Shown one piece after another: positions 36,354 through 45,173 of a stretch of DNA of 64,000 nucleotides. This DNA is from Streptomyces sp. NBC_01549 (GTDB lineage: Bacteria > Actinomycetota > Actinomycetes > Streptomycetales > Streptomycetaceae). The stretch spans positions 3,684,501 through 3,748,500 of the forward strand of contig NZ_JAPEPW010000001.1 of assembly GCF_026339955.1 (NCBI RefSeq), in the 5' to 3' direction. A program made the position numbers and the translations under genes. The notes beneath the pieces are model-generated. The model had not been told where the DNA came from, made no database searches, and was given only the letters and a program-made list of their open reading frames with translations. Each line of letters starts with the position of its first letter. Within the stretch, counting starts at the first letter, position 1.

Positions 36354-37251
36354 CATGCCGGCCGCGCTGCGCGCCACGGGAGTCGGATTCCGGTACCGGG
36401 CACGGGGCGGCTGGGCCCTGCGGGACTGCGAGTTCACTGTGCCCGGGGGCCGTATCACCGCCCTCGTCGGACGCAACGGCGCCGGCAAGAGCACCCTGCT
36501 GCACCTGGCCGGCGGCCTGCTGCGCCCCCGCACCGGGGAGATACGGGTACTGGACACCGCCCCGGGCACTCCCGAGGCCCGCGCCCGGGTCGCTCTGCTC
36601 ACCCAGGACAAGCCGCTCTACCCCCGCTTCACCGTGGCGGACACCCTGCGGATGGGGCAGAAGCTGAACTCCTCGTGGGACCAGGCCGCCGCCGAGCGGA
36701 CCGTCCGCGAGGGAGACATCGCACTCGCCGCCCGCGTCGGCGAGCTGTCGCCCGGGCAGCGCACCCGTGTCGCACTCGCCCTGGCGCTCGGCAAACGGCC
36801 CGAACTGCTGCTGCTCGACGAGCCGATGGCCGACCTCGACCCCGTGGCGCGAGGCGAGATCATGGGGGCGCTGATGACCGAGGCCGCCGAGGGCGGCACG
36901 AACATCGTGCTGTCCTCACACGTCCTGCCCGAACTGGAGCAGACCTGCGACTGGGTACTGCTGCTGCGGGACGGCCGCGTCGAGCTGAGCGAGGACGCCG
37001 AGGAACTGCGCGAGAACCACGCCGTACTGACCGGACACGCCGACCAGGCCGACGCGCTGGCCGCAGGGCACACCGTCGTGCACCGCCGGTCCGGTGGCCG
37101 ACAGATGACCGCCCTGGTACGGCAGCGCGGACCGCTGCGCGGCGACTGGCACGTCGAGCGGCCCAGCCTGGAGGACATCCTGGTCGGCTACCTCCACGCC
37201 GGCGACACGGTGCGCCCGGCCGGCACCGAGCGGACGGAGGTGGCGGCGTGA
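36340..37251 (+). CDS. ABC transporter ATP-binding protein
   Basis: A 303-aa ATPase with GGAGG before its ATG. Walker A is GRNGAGKST near residue 46, the signature is LSPGQ (Pro for the usual Gly), and Walker B is ELLLLDEP, followed by the H-loop in SSHVLPELEQ. About 80 extra C-terminal residues may contact the permease. It overlaps the upstream GntR gene (14 nt) and the downstream permease gene (4 nt), which shows translational coupling. Together they should form an exporter of a lipid, peptide or antibiotic. Confidence 0.93.
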   Translation: MTGPDMPAALRATGVGFRYRARGGWALRDCEFTVPGGRITALVGRNGAGKSTLLHLAGGLLRPRTGEIRVLDTAPGTPEARARVALLTQDKPLYPRFTVADTLRMGQKLNSSWDQAAAERTVREGDIALAARVGELSPGQRTRVALALALGKRPELLLLDEPMADLDPVARGEIMGALMTEAAEGGTNIVLSSHVLPELEQTCDWVLLLRDGRVELSEDAEELRENHAVLTGHADQADALAAGHTVVHRRSGGRQMTALVRQRGPLRGDWHVERPSLEDILVGYLHAGDTVRPAGTERTEVAA

Positions 37252-38270
37252 AGGACTCCCTCCTCCGTAACCGTTCCCTCCGTACCGGTCCCGCCCATGA
37301 CGGTTCCCTCTGGAGCGGTTCCCTCTGGCTCGCGTGGCGTCAGCAGCGAGTGCTGGTCGGCATCGGCGCGGTCGTCCTGGCCGGCGCCGCGGCGATCGCC
37401 GTGTACTCCCGCTCGGGCATGCTGGACGCCCTGCACAGCGGGCTGTTCGACCACTGCGGCACCGGACCGCTGTCCTGCTTGCGCACCGACACCAGCCTGC
37501 CGCCCCTGATGCTGGACATCGCCCCGCTGAAGTACTTGGGGATGTTGAACATCGCCCTGCCCGTCCTGATCGGAGTCTTCTGGGGCGCCCCGCTGCTGGG
37601 CCGCGACCGGGAACTGGGCACGCACCGCATGGTCCTCGCCCAGGGCATAAGCCGCGGACAGTGGTTCGCCTCCCGGTTCGCCTTCGCCGCGGCGACCACG
37701 GCGGCCCTCTCCGGCCTGCTCGCGGGAGTGTTCGCATGGTGGCGGGGGCCCGCCGCCGACCGCAGCTACGGCCTGTTCTGGTACGACGTCACAGCCCTGA
37801 GCGGCTCGGGCCCGCGCGTCGTCGCAGCCGCCCTCTTCGGACTGGCGGCCGGCACGCTGCTGGGTCTGCTGGCCCGCCGGGTCCTGGCCGCGATGGCCCT
37901 GACCCTCCTGGTCACCGGGGCGATGACACTCCTGCTGGAGTGGGCACATAGGACGCGCCTGCTGGTCTCGCCGCACACGTACGTGAGCGCCGGCATCGTT
38001 CCCAAGGCGCCCATGGGCGAGAAGTGGTCGACCGGCCACTACGGCCTCGTCACCGCCTCCGGCCGCCACGACGACGTGCTGAAGTGCCCCTTCCCCTCGG
38101 GCGCCGAGCTCAAGGAGTGCATGGCCCAGCACGGGTACGTCGCCCGCTTCTACGATGCCAACCCGGCCGGTGACTACTGGACCTTCCAGTGGACCGACAC
38201 CGCCGTCCTCGGCGGCCTCGCCCTCCTGCTCACCGCAGCCACCGTGCTGCTCCTGCGCCGCCGCGTCTGA
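37248..38270 (+). CDS. ABC transporter permease
   Basis: The GTG at 37248 overlaps the ATPase stop (GTGA). The 340-aa protein has about six hydrophobic helices. It begins with a Ser/Arg/Leu-rich repeat-like stretch (RNRSLRTG, GSLWSGSLWLAW) before the first helix. A loop of about 65 residues with two Cys lies before the last helix and is probably outside the cell. The DRELGTHRMVLAQGISRGQW segment is typical of ABC-2-like permeases of this regulator-linked type. It is the last gene of the operon. Confidence 0.9.
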   Translation: MKDSLLRNRSLRTGPAHDGSLWSGSLWLAWRQQRVLVGIGAVVLAGAAAIAVYSRSGMLDALHSGLFDHCGTGPLSCLRTDTSLPPLMLDIAPLKYLGMLNIALPVLIGVFWGAPLLGRDRELGTHRMVLAQGISRGQWFASRFAFAAATTAALSGLLAGVFAWWRGPAADRSYGLFWYDVTALSGSGPRVVAAALFGLAAGTLLGLLARRVLAAMALTLLVTGAMTLLLEWAHRTRLLVSPHTYVSAGIVPKAPMGEKWSTGHYGLVTASGRHDDVLKCPFPSGAELKECMAQHGYVARFYDANPAGDYWTFQWTDTAVLGGLALLLTAATVLLLRRRV

Positions 38271-38354
38271 CCGCGGCGCGCCACCGCACCGGTCACCCCC
38301 TTCACCCCTTCACCCCCTCACCCGGGGTTCCCTTTGCACGGAGGTCACTTCGCC

Positions 38355-38426
38355 ATGCCCGCCGACGCCAAGCCACCGAAGAATCCGCGCGACGGCCGCT
38401 CCCGGGACACGGGGTGCGTCGCATGA
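38355..38426 (+). CDS. 23-aa leader ORF coupled to acyltransferase copy 2
   Basis: A 23-codon frame (MPADAKPPKNPRDGRSRDTG, then CVA) starts 10 nt after GGAGG, the best ribosome site in the region. It ends in an ATGA that overlaps the start of the acyltransferase gene. That gene has no strong ribosome site of its own, so translation of the small frame probably feeds ribosomes to it. The peptide is charged and Pro-rich and may have no function of its own. Evidence is positional only. Confidence 0.5.
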   Translation: MPADAKPPKNPRDGRSRDTGCVA

Positions 38427-39619
38427 GTCTGCTCCATGGAACAGCAAGGCAGATCCAGGAACACGGTGAGCCGAGTGGGCCCATCGACGCGAGTGGACCG
38501 CGAAGCGGGCCGGCGCGCCTGGCCGCGATAGACGGGCTCCGCCTGGTAGCAGCGGTGATGGTGGCCGCGTATCACTTTCTGGGGACGCCCACCCCGCACT
38601 TCTGGGGAAAGACCGAGCTCAGGGATTTCGCCCCGTTCCTGCATGAGACCAGCCGCTACGGCTGGCTCGGCGTCGAGTTCTTCTTCATCATCAGCGGATT
38701 CGTCATCTGCATGAGCTGCTGGGGGCGGACTCCCGCACAGTTCACCGTCTCCCGGATATCACGGCTCTTTCCGGCCTACTGGTGCGCGGTCCTCCTGGTC
38801 GTCGTGGTTGTCCTGGTCGCACGGATGGGCCATTGGCCTGCCGCCGCGCACATCGATCCTCGTACAGTCCTGGGAAACCTGACGATGGTTCCGGGGCCAC
38901 TGGGGCTCAACCTGGTCAGCGGAGTCAGCTGGACACTCTGGGTGGAGGCTCGCTTCTACCTGCTGATGGCCGTGATGCTCATCTCCGGACTGTCCTATCA
39001 GCGGATGGTGGCCTTCTGCGGAGCCTGGCTCCTGGCCGGTGTCATCGCCCTTGAACTTCACTCGTCACTGCTCAACGAATTCGTACTGACCCGGTACACC
39101 GGCCTCTTCGTCGCCGGGATCGTGCTCTACCTCATGCAAAGGTTCGGACAGAACCTCCTGCTGTGGCTTCTGCTGGGTTTCGCCTGGTGCTACGAACTCA
39201 CCGTGCTCGAATTCCGGGTGGCCGACCACGCCACCACGTCCCCCGGCGAGGGCCGGCCCTCCTGGGCCGTGTGCGCGGCCGTCATCACACTCTGTCTCGG
39301 GCTGCTGGCACTGGCCGGTGTCGGACCGTTGGCGGGACTGCAATGGCGTTGGCTGGTCACCGCCGGGGCGCTCACCTACCCCTTCTACCTCGTCCACCAG
39401 AGCATCGGAATTCCCCTGGCCAAGGGCTTGATCAAGGCAGTTCCGGGGCTGGGACCGCTGCCTTCGATGGCGGTGTCCATCATCTGCATGCTGGGCCTGG
39501 CCGCGCTCATCCACCTATGGGTGGAGCGCCCGCTCGGACGCTTCCTGAGGCACCGCCTGACACTTGACGTGCGTCTGCGGGACCTCGCGGCGAAGCCGGC
39601 TCTCGCCCGCACGCGGTAG
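38423..39619 (+). CDS. Acyltransferase 3 family membrane protein (copy 2)
   Basis: A 398-aa polytopic protein, paralogue of the gene at 31777. Family text: RLAAIDGLRLVAAVMVAAYHF with the catalytic His near residue 55, YGWLGVEFFFIISGFVICMS, and the late GALTYPFYLVHQSIGIPL. About ten helices. It would transfer acyl groups from CoA to a membrane-side sugar or product. Its ATG lies in the stop of a 23-aa leader frame. The deacetylase that follows also acts on glycans, so a joint role in surface polymer modification is plausible. Confidence 0.92.
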   Translation: MSLLHGTARQIQEHGEPSGPIDASGPRSGPARLAAIDGLRLVAAVMVAAYHFLGTPTPHFWGKTELRDFAPFLHETSRYGWLGVEFFFIISGFVICMSCWGRTPAQFTVSRISRLFPAYWCAVLLVVVVVLVARMGHWPAAAHIDPRTVLGNLTMVPGPLGLNLVSGVSWTLWVEARFYLLMAVMLISGLSYQRMVAFCGAWLLAGVIALELHSSLLNEFVLTRYTGLFVAGIVLYLMQRFGQNLLLWLLLGFAWCYELTVLEFRVADHATTSPGEGRPSWAVCAAVITLCLGLLALAGVGPLAGLQWRWLVTAGALTYPFYLVHQSIGIPLAKGLIKAVPGLGPLPSMAVSIICMLGLAALIHLWVERPLGRFLRHRLTLDVRLRDLAAKPALARTR

Positions 39620-39709
39620 CGCGAGGCGAGACCACTCAGAAGCGACCCGCCCGACAGGCCCCACTCAACAAATACCGCAGCAACAACCCGATCCAGGGAA
39701 AGGTCTCGC

Positions 39710-40489
39710 ATGCCCCTCAAGGTGCGAATACGACGGTCTCGCCTACTCATCGCCGTCGCGACAGCCGTGGCCGCCGCCGTGGCCGTCGCGCTGATCGTGG
39801 CCCTGACGGTCACGACCTACGATCACACCTCGCCGCGCGCCGCCCGCGACAAGGCATCGGGATCGGTGGCCGGGAGCGTCGACTGCCGCAAGGCGAAATG
39901 TGTGGCCCTCACCTTCGACGGCGGCCCCAGCCCGACGACCCCCAAGCTGCTGGACATCCTGAAACAGGATGATCTGCACGCGACGTTCTTCGTGCAGGGC
40001 AAGGGCCACATCGCGAAGTACCCCAAGATCCTGCGCCGTATCTCGGACGAGGGGCACGAAATCGGCAACCACACCTGGTATCACGAGGTTTTGACGGACA
40101 TCGACGTGGACGACGCCCGTCGGGAGCTGACCCGGACGCAGGACGCCATCGAGAAGATCACTGGCACCAGGCCCATCCTGATGCGTCCGCCGGAGGGCCG
40201 CACCAACCGCAAGGTGGCCAAGATCTGCCAGGACTTGGGGCTGGCGCAGGTGCTGTGGAGTGTCACGGCCAAGGACTACGAGACGACCGACTCGGCCCTG
40301 ATCACGAAGCGGGTGCTCGACCAGACTCACCGCGACGGCATCATCCTGCTGCACGACCTGCACAAAGGGACCGTGCCCGCCGTCCCGGGCATCATCAAGG
40401 CGCTCAAGCAGCGCGGCTACAGCATCGTCACGGTGTCGCAGCTGCTCGCCCCTGCCAAGCCCCAGCCGGGGATGGTCTACCGGCCCTGA
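39710..40489 (+). CDS. Polysaccharide deacetylase family protein (NodB fold), variant motif 1
   Basis: A 259-aa protein with one N-terminal membrane anchor (about residues 11-35) and an outer NodB domain. Motif 1 reads T68-F-D70-G71-G-P; the family norm is TFDDGP, so the second Asp, a metal ligand, is Gly here. Motif 2 keeps H121 and H125 (HTWYH), motif 3 is RPPEG, and motif 5 is ILLHD with H215. Activity may be lowered or use a different metal arrangement; the TFDGGP form is known in other actinobacteria. The likely substrate is N-acetylglucosamine in wall glycan or chitin oligomers. Confidence 0.9.
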   Translation: MPLKVRIRRSRLLIAVATAVAAAVAVALIVALTVTTYDHTSPRAARDKASGSVAGSVDCRKAKCVALTFDGGPSPTTPKLLDILKQDDLHATFFVQGKGHIAKYPKILRRISDEGHEIGNHTWYHEVLTDIDVDDARRELTRTQDAIEKITGTRPILMRPPEGRTNRKVAKICQDLGLAQVLWSVTAKDYETTDSALITKRVLDQTHRDGIILLHDLHKGTVPAVPGIIKALKQRGYSIVTVSQLLAPAKPQPGMVYRP

Positions 40490-40617
40490 ACAACCGCGAC
40501 GGACCCACACCGTCAGGCAGCGACACGCGAGGCCCCTTCTCCTGACCTCCGCCCCCTGTCGGGGCCGGACCCTCCCCGCGCTAACTTGCGCTCCTTGTCG
40601 CGAAGTACGCGCCCACC

Positions 40618-41064
40618 ATGGCGCTGACCGCCCCGTCCACCAGGGGCCGTGCCGCGCCGCTGACCGTCACCGGACGGCTCACCTGGCCGCACGCGCATGT
40701 GACGACCGGTGCGGTGCACGTCGTCAAGACCGACCTGGCGCACGGCTCCGGATACTCGTTGGGCACCGTGCCCGTCGCCGCCGACGGCGGCTTCGCCTTC
40801 CACGACACCCCGCAGGTCGGGGGCGCGAACACCTACGCCTTCAGCTACGACGGTGGCACGTCCTACCTTCCGGTCACCGCGTCGGCGAAGGTACAGGTGT
40901 CCCGAGCCACTCCGAGCGTGAGCCTGACGACCGACGCGAAGTCGTACCACTCCGGTGCGACCGTCAAGGTCACCGCGCACCTGGGAACCACGTACAACTC
41001 CCGTCTCGTGACGCTGTACGACCAGCCCGCGGGCAAGCCGCGGACGCAGCTCAAGAGCGGGTTC
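40618..41064 (+). pseudogene. Ig-like domain fragment of a secreted repeat protein
   Basis: The frame encodes pieces of bacterial Ig-like domains: LTAPSTRGRAAPLTVTGRL, KTDLAHGSGYSLGTVPVAADG, and VSLTTDAKSYHSGATVKVTAH. These match modules of long secreted Streptomyces proteins that carry a propeller or several Ig units. Here there is no signal peptide or good ribosome site. After TLYDQPAGKPRTQLKSG the frame changes to unrelated low-complexity text until 41259. Both ends are therefore lost. It may be a leftover of a gene deletion. Confidence 0.5.
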
Positions 41065-41305
41065 CCGTGGTTCCCCGCGGGATCCGGCGAAGTACCGAAA
41101 GCGATCGTCAACCCACCCACGTCGGCCGACGGTTCTGGCCGGCCGGGGTGTGACCGCGGCCTGCTGCATTGGCGTCACCGGCGTCACCAGGTTGGGGGAC
41201 TGCGCCGTCGCCTGCCGGGCCGGATATGCCGGATAAGTGCGACTATCGCACCGGGGTGACATGGCGACTCCGAGCCGTCACCACACCTGGCAGGAGGACC
41301 AATCG

Positions 41306-41671
41306 ATGAACCTGACTCTGAAGCGCCTGCTCGGCGTCACCGCGGCGGTGGCCACGGGCGGGGCGGCCCTGCTCGGCACCGGCGTCGGCACCGCCGACGC
41401 CGCCGGCCGCGTGCACTGCGACCGGGCCGAACAGGACATGTGGAGCAGCGGGCCCAGTCGCAACCTGACCGGCCACCGCTGCAGTATCCCGGGCAACAAA
41501 CATCGCTGGTACACCATCGAGATCGACACCCTCGTACGGACCCACTACAAGAGGGACACTCTGGACGGAGGGGTCGACGGGACCAAGACCCTGCACAACA
41601 AAACCATCAGGTGCATGGGCTATATCTCCAGCAAGGGTGCGGTGAACTGGTTCGGATGCCCACCCAACTGA
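41306..41671 (+). CDS. Small secreted protein of unknown function
   Basis: A 121-aa protein with AGGAGG 7 nt before its ATG. It has a Sec signal peptide (about residues 1-32, ending ADA) and a mature part of about 90 residues with four Cys (in HCDRAEQ, HRCSIPG, IRCMGY and FGCPPN), enough for two disulfides. I do not recognise the family. It is basic and Trp-containing. The hairpin at 41769 ends transcription from both sides. It is the last gene before the mobile-looking part of the window. Confidence 0.8.
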   Translation: MNLTLKRLLGVTAAVATGGAALLGTGVGTADAAGRVHCDRAEQDMWSSGPSRNLTGHRCSIPGNKHRWYTIEIDTLVRTHYKRDTLDGGVDGTKTLHNKTIRCMGYISSKGAVNWFGCPPN

Positions 41672-41768
41672 CGCACCCGCCGCAGCTGTGACTGACTCCG
41701 AGACAGGGGACGGCGGACGCGGTGTCCTTGGTTCGTCGGTGCGGTTGCGGCACGGCGCCTGAAACGGC

Positions 41769-41812
41769 GAAGGGCCGGCCTGGGAGGGAAACCCTCCCGA
41801 GCCGGGCCCTTC
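41769..41812. terminator. Hairpin of the island family, bidirectional terminator
   Basis: GAAGGGCC at 41769-41776 pairs with GGCCCTTC at 41805-41812 around GGGAGGG-AAA-CCCTCCC. Near-identical hairpins occur at 47067 and 61806, the latter directly beside a tRNA-3'-half copy. It may mark the left border of the island. Confidence 0.7.
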
Positions 41813-41826
41813 TTCTAAAACACCGC

Positions 41827-43173
41827 CTAGCCGTTGACGCAGACGTTGCCCGTCGCCGGGTTGAGCAGTCCGATGACGTTCACGGAGTTGCCGCAAGCGT
41901 TGACCGGGATATCCACCGGTACCTGCACCACGTTGCCGGACAGCAGACCGCCCGAGCCCGTCGCGGTGCCCACCGCTGTCGCTCCCTTTTTCTTGACGGT
42001 CAGGGTCGCGGGGTCCGGGGGATTCAGGCCAACCGTAGTGATCGCTTCGGGGCGGTTGACGTAGGTTCCCGCCTTGACGGCGGTGACGTTCACCGTGACC
42101 GTGCAGGACTTCTCGCCGGCGGCCAGGTCGCCGCCGTCCAGAGCGACGGACGCGCCCCCCGCCGTCGCGGACACCGTGCCGTTGCCGCAGGTCGTCGACG
42201 CGTTCGCGTTCGAGGCCACCTTCACTCCGGCGGGCAGGTTGTCGGCGAAGCTGAAGTCGTTCTTCGCCGCCAGTTCACCGGTGTTCGTCACCGTCATGGT
42301 GAGCGTCGACGTGCCGCCCTTGTCCACGGTGGCAGGGCTGAACGCCTTGTCCAGTTGCGGAGTCGCATCCAGGATCCGGATGTTGTCGAATGCGTGGTCA
42401 TTACCGAACCAGTCGCCTTGCCCATTGACCATCTTGATGCCCAACTGGCTGTCGTTGAACAACACTGCTCTGTTGCCGGCGAATGCCCCGGCCCTCAGTC
42501 CGCTTCCTCCGGGATAGGGCTTGGAGTTGGGATCGGTGCAGGGATTGATGGGGGTGGTGAAGGTAGGGATGTCCGACCCGTTGCCGGTCAGATAGAACTT
42601 CAGCAGCGGAGGAGCCGCTGAGTCGCAATTCACGGCGGCCGCGTCCACTGCGAAGGTGATGTAGCGGTTCGGCTTCGCGATCGGGATCGGCTGCTCGGTC
42701 CGGAACTCCACCCGGTCGGTGCCAGGTGACACCCAGTTGGTGTAGGCCGCGACCACGTGGTTGGTCGGCGGATTCGTTCCGCCCACCTGGCCCAGCGCAT
42801 TGGCCATGTCCTTCAATACCGCCGGGCAGTCGGGCTGATCGGCGCCGGTCTGATCGAGGATGATTCCGTTGCACTGTCCGTGGTCAAGCCATGAGGGGTC
42901 GGCTGTGTATGTCTCGTTGAAGGGTGGAGCGCCGACGTAGTCCTCCAGGAAGACCGGAGTCTCGCCTGCCTTCTCGAAGTCTTCGGCGAACACCGTGGCC
43001 GGGGCCTGCGGGACCCCCGGAGTGCCAGGTGCGTGCAGGGCGTTCACACCCGGCGACATGACCAGGGCCTGGGCTTGAGAGGTCAGCGGGGCACTCGCGA
43101 TCGCAAGTGCTACGAGGGGCACCGATGCGGCGCGCGTGCGCCAGGAAGGCTTGACTGCGGAAATCTCCACCAT
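41827..43173 (-). CDS. Secreted DUF11-like protein with C-terminal chaplin domain (copy 1)
   Basis: The ATG at 43173 has GGA 6-8 nt upstream; the frame is open to 43356 without a signal. The 448-aa protein starts with a Sec signal peptide (ending SQAQA, about residue 35). Next comes a choice-of-anchor-like domain of about 240 residues, then a DUF11-like domain (TSTLTMTVTNTGELAAKNDF, GTYVNRPEAITTVG). The last 42 residues are a chaplin motif: GNVVQVPVDIPVNACGNSVN, then VIGLLNPATGN and a final CVNG, with the two Cys of a chaplin. Chaplins form the amyloid rodlet coat of aerial hyphae. No LPXTG sortase signal is seen. A close paralogue lies at 59513, and an ISAs1 element interrupts the upstream region. 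Confidence 0.88.
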   Translation of the reverse strand: MVEISAVKPSWRTRAASVPLVALAIASAPLTSQAQALVMSPGVNALHAPGTPGVPQAPATVFAEDFEKAGETPVFLEDYVGAPPFNETYTADPSWLDHGQCNGIILDQTGADQPDCPAVLKDMANALGQVGGTNPPTNHVVAAYTNWVSPGTDRVEFRTEQPIPIAKPNRYITFAVDAAAVNCDSAAPPLLKFYLTGNGSDIPTFTTPINPCTDPNSKPYPGGSGLRAGAFAGNRAVLFNDSQLGIKMVNGQGDWFGNDHAFDNIRILDATPQLDKAFSPATVDKGGTSTLTMTVTNTGELAAKNDFSFADNLPAGVKVASNANASTTCGNGTVSATAGGASVALDGGDLAAGEKSCTVTVNVTAVKAGTYVNRPEAITTVGLNPPDPATLTVKKKGATAVGTATGSGGLLSGNVVQVPVDIPVNACGNSVNVIGLLNPATGNVCVNG

Positions 43174-43386
43174 CTCTTTTCCAATCACCACGACGAACAA
43201 GCAACAGCGGGAATGGGCGTAAATGGCGCAGCCCAGACCATCAGCGATGCACCTCGACAGGCGGGTCGCCGACATTCCAGCACGCGCCCTCAAGAGAAGA
43301 CGACCGGCGAGCGTGGCGACTGCATCTTTCACCGAATTGGTCGCACTCGGAGCCAACCCTGTGGGTGCGTATCGGAATTTGATCCG

Positions 43387-43396
43387 GTAAACCTTA
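43387..43396. repeat. Target site duplication, left copy
   Basis: GTAAACCTTA directly before the left end of the IS element; the same 10 bp follow the right end at 44879-44888. Confidence 0.9.
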
Positions 43397-44878
43397 CACG
43401 GCCCCGGCGTTGTTCGGTTGTGTCCGGCTTCGTGGTAGTTGATCAGATGCCGTAGACGGCGAAGGCGTCGTTGTGGTTGAGGAGATCGCGGCGGGCGTGG
43501 GCGATGTTGGCTCGTCCGGCCAGGCGGAGCGTGCTGATGCCCAGGTTGCGGAAGCTGGCCAGTGCTCGGGGTGCGGTGCCGGTCCTGACCTGGGAGTTGT
43601 CCTCATGGAAGGTGACGTCCCGCACCCAGTGGATCTTGTTTTCTATGGACCAGTGGACCCTCTCGTAGTGGTTGAGGTGAGCGGGGCCTGCGAGGTGGGC
43701 GGGCAGGCTGGTGACGCCGAAGACGATCTCCTTCCCGGTCCAGGTTCCGTCGAGGCCGCCGGTGTCACGGCGCAGGCGGAAGACCTGTCCCGCGCCGGGG
43801 AAGAGGGCGTCGTCGGCTTGGGCGGTGCGGATCGTGCGACGCTCGGTGCGCCCGTGCCCACGGTCGTCCTCGGCCTCGGTGGTCTCGGTCCACTCGGCGT
43901 CGGTACCGGCCAGCAGCGCCTGGGCGGCGGCGCGGGCCAGCGGCTGGTTCCCCTTCAGGATCAGGACGTAGTGGGCGTCGAGCCGGTCCGTGATCAGGTG
44001 GGCGGTCTTCTTCGTGGTGTGCAGGGCGTCCAGGGTGAACACCCGGCCGGACAAGGCGAGTTGGGCCAGCAGCATGCGGGCCGCCTCGCCCTCGCCGCGC
44101 TTGTCCGGAACCTGCCTCTGGCCGAGGACCGCGCCGCTGGCGTGGTCGACCGCCCCGACCAGGAAGACCCGCCCCGATTCGGTGCGGGCGCCGGTCAGGG
44201 CCTTGCCGTCGAGAGCCGCAGCGGGCAGCAGCCCGGCCGGCGCCGGGTGTTCCACGGCCCGCTGGGCGGCGCGGCGCTGTTCGCGCTCGATGGGCCCCGG
44301 GGTGTCCGGGACCTCGGGCGTCGGTGCCTTTCCGGTCGCGACGTCGGTGACGTATGCGCAGGTCGCCGCGTCCAGCACGTCGGCATCCAGGTCGGCGAGC
44401 ACGCGGCGGAAGGTGCGCTCGCTGGGCACAAGGTACTGGCCGGCCAGCGGGTCGTACCGGGCGCCGAGGCGGGCCAGTTTGACCTGCGGGGCGCGGGCGG
44501 ACCACTGCCAGATCGCGGTCATGGAGTCACCACCGACCACCAGCGTCGCGCACGCGGCCAGCACCAGGATCACCACCAGGGGATGCCGCCGCCCACGCTC
44601 CGCACGCCGGTCAGGGACCTGCCGCAACCTGCTGACCAGCGCGGATTCCACTGCCACAGGGTCGGCGGCGAGCTCGGCCTCCCACAGCGCGAGATCGGTG
44701 AGCTGGCCAAGGACAGGGCTGATCAGGGAGGATGCGGACACGAGCGCGGCTCCTGAGACGATCTTCTGGCGTAGGAACCTGAAAGATCATCAGAGGCCGC
44801 GCTCGTCTGGCAACTCGCACCCCTCCCCCTGGGCAAACGACCCAAAACCCATCAAAGATCAACTACGCCGGGGCCGTG
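43397..44878 (-). mobile_element. ISAs1-family insertion sequence, complete
   Basis: A 1482-bp element bounded by inverted ends that begin CACGGCCCCGGCGT and match in 17 of the first 18 positions. It is flanked by the 10-bp direct repeat GTAAACCTTA. It holds one transposase gene. It sits 224 nt upstream of the chaplin-fusion gene. The homologous stretch upstream of the paralogue near 61075-61100 lacks the element and reads GTGAATCTTA at the same point, so the pre-insertion sequence is visible. Confidence 0.92.
43443..44741 (-). CDS. ISAs1 family transposase
   Basis: A full-length 432-aa DDE transposase starting with a GTG. The N-terminal DUF4338-like part has VPDRRAERGRRHPLVVILVLAA. The catalytic core includes LDGKALTGARTESGR with the first Asp, FTLDALHTTKKTAHLI with the second, and the YYxxS-like region NHYERVHWSIENKIHWVRDVTFHED with the Glu. 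No frameshift or stop is seen, so it may be active. It fills most of the IS element. Confidence 0.95.
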   Translation of the reverse strand: MSASSLISPVLGQLTDLALWEAELAADPVAVESALVSRLRQVPDRRAERGRRHPLVVILVLAACATLVVGGDSMTAIWQWSARAPQVKLARLGARYDPLAGQYLVPSERTFRRVLADLDADVLDAATCAYVTDVATGKAPTPEVPDTPGPIEREQRRAAQRAVEHPAPAGLLPAAALDGKALTGARTESGRVFLVGAVDHASGAVLGQRQVPDKRGEGEAARMLLAQLALSGRVFTLDALHTTKKTAHLITDRLDAHYVLILKGNQPLARAAAQALLAGTDAEWTETTEAEDDRGHGRTERRTIRTAQADDALFPGAGQVFRLRRDTGGLDGTWTGKEIVFGVTSLPAHLAGPAHLNHYERVHWSIENKIHWVRDVTFHEDNSQVRTGTAPRALASFRNLGISTLRLAGRANIAHARRDLLNHNDAFAVYGI

Positions 44879-44888
44879 GTAAACCTTA
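44879..44888. repeat. Target site duplication, right copy
   Basis: GTAAACCTTA directly after the right inverted end, identical to 43387-43396. Confidence 0.9.
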
Positions 44889-45050
44889 CGAGTGTGGATT
44901 CCTTGGGTAGCGGCGGATTCGGGAACCCGGTGTCCTCCGCATTCCCTGGCACGTGCCTCGCGGGCCGCGCTGCTTCCCTGAGAGACCGGCCGCTACTGGA
45001 CGTTGGTGGTGCGGTACCCGGGAAACGGCCGTACGGTGCGACATGTGGCC

Positions 45051-45089
45051 GGAGGGCCGAAGACTGTTCCTTGCAGTCTTCGGCCCTCC
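45051..45089 (-). terminator. Perfect hairpin terminator
   Basis: GGAGGGCCGAAGACTG and CAGTCTTCGGCCCTCC form a 16-bp stem with a 7-nt loop, downstream of the minus-strand gene at 45174. Confidence 0.8.
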
Positions 45090-45173
45090 GGCTGGGTGAA
45101 GCGGCCGTGCCGGCTATGACGACGGGTGGCAGAGGGTGTGGGCCTCCGCGTCACAGCACAGCTTCCAAGCGGG

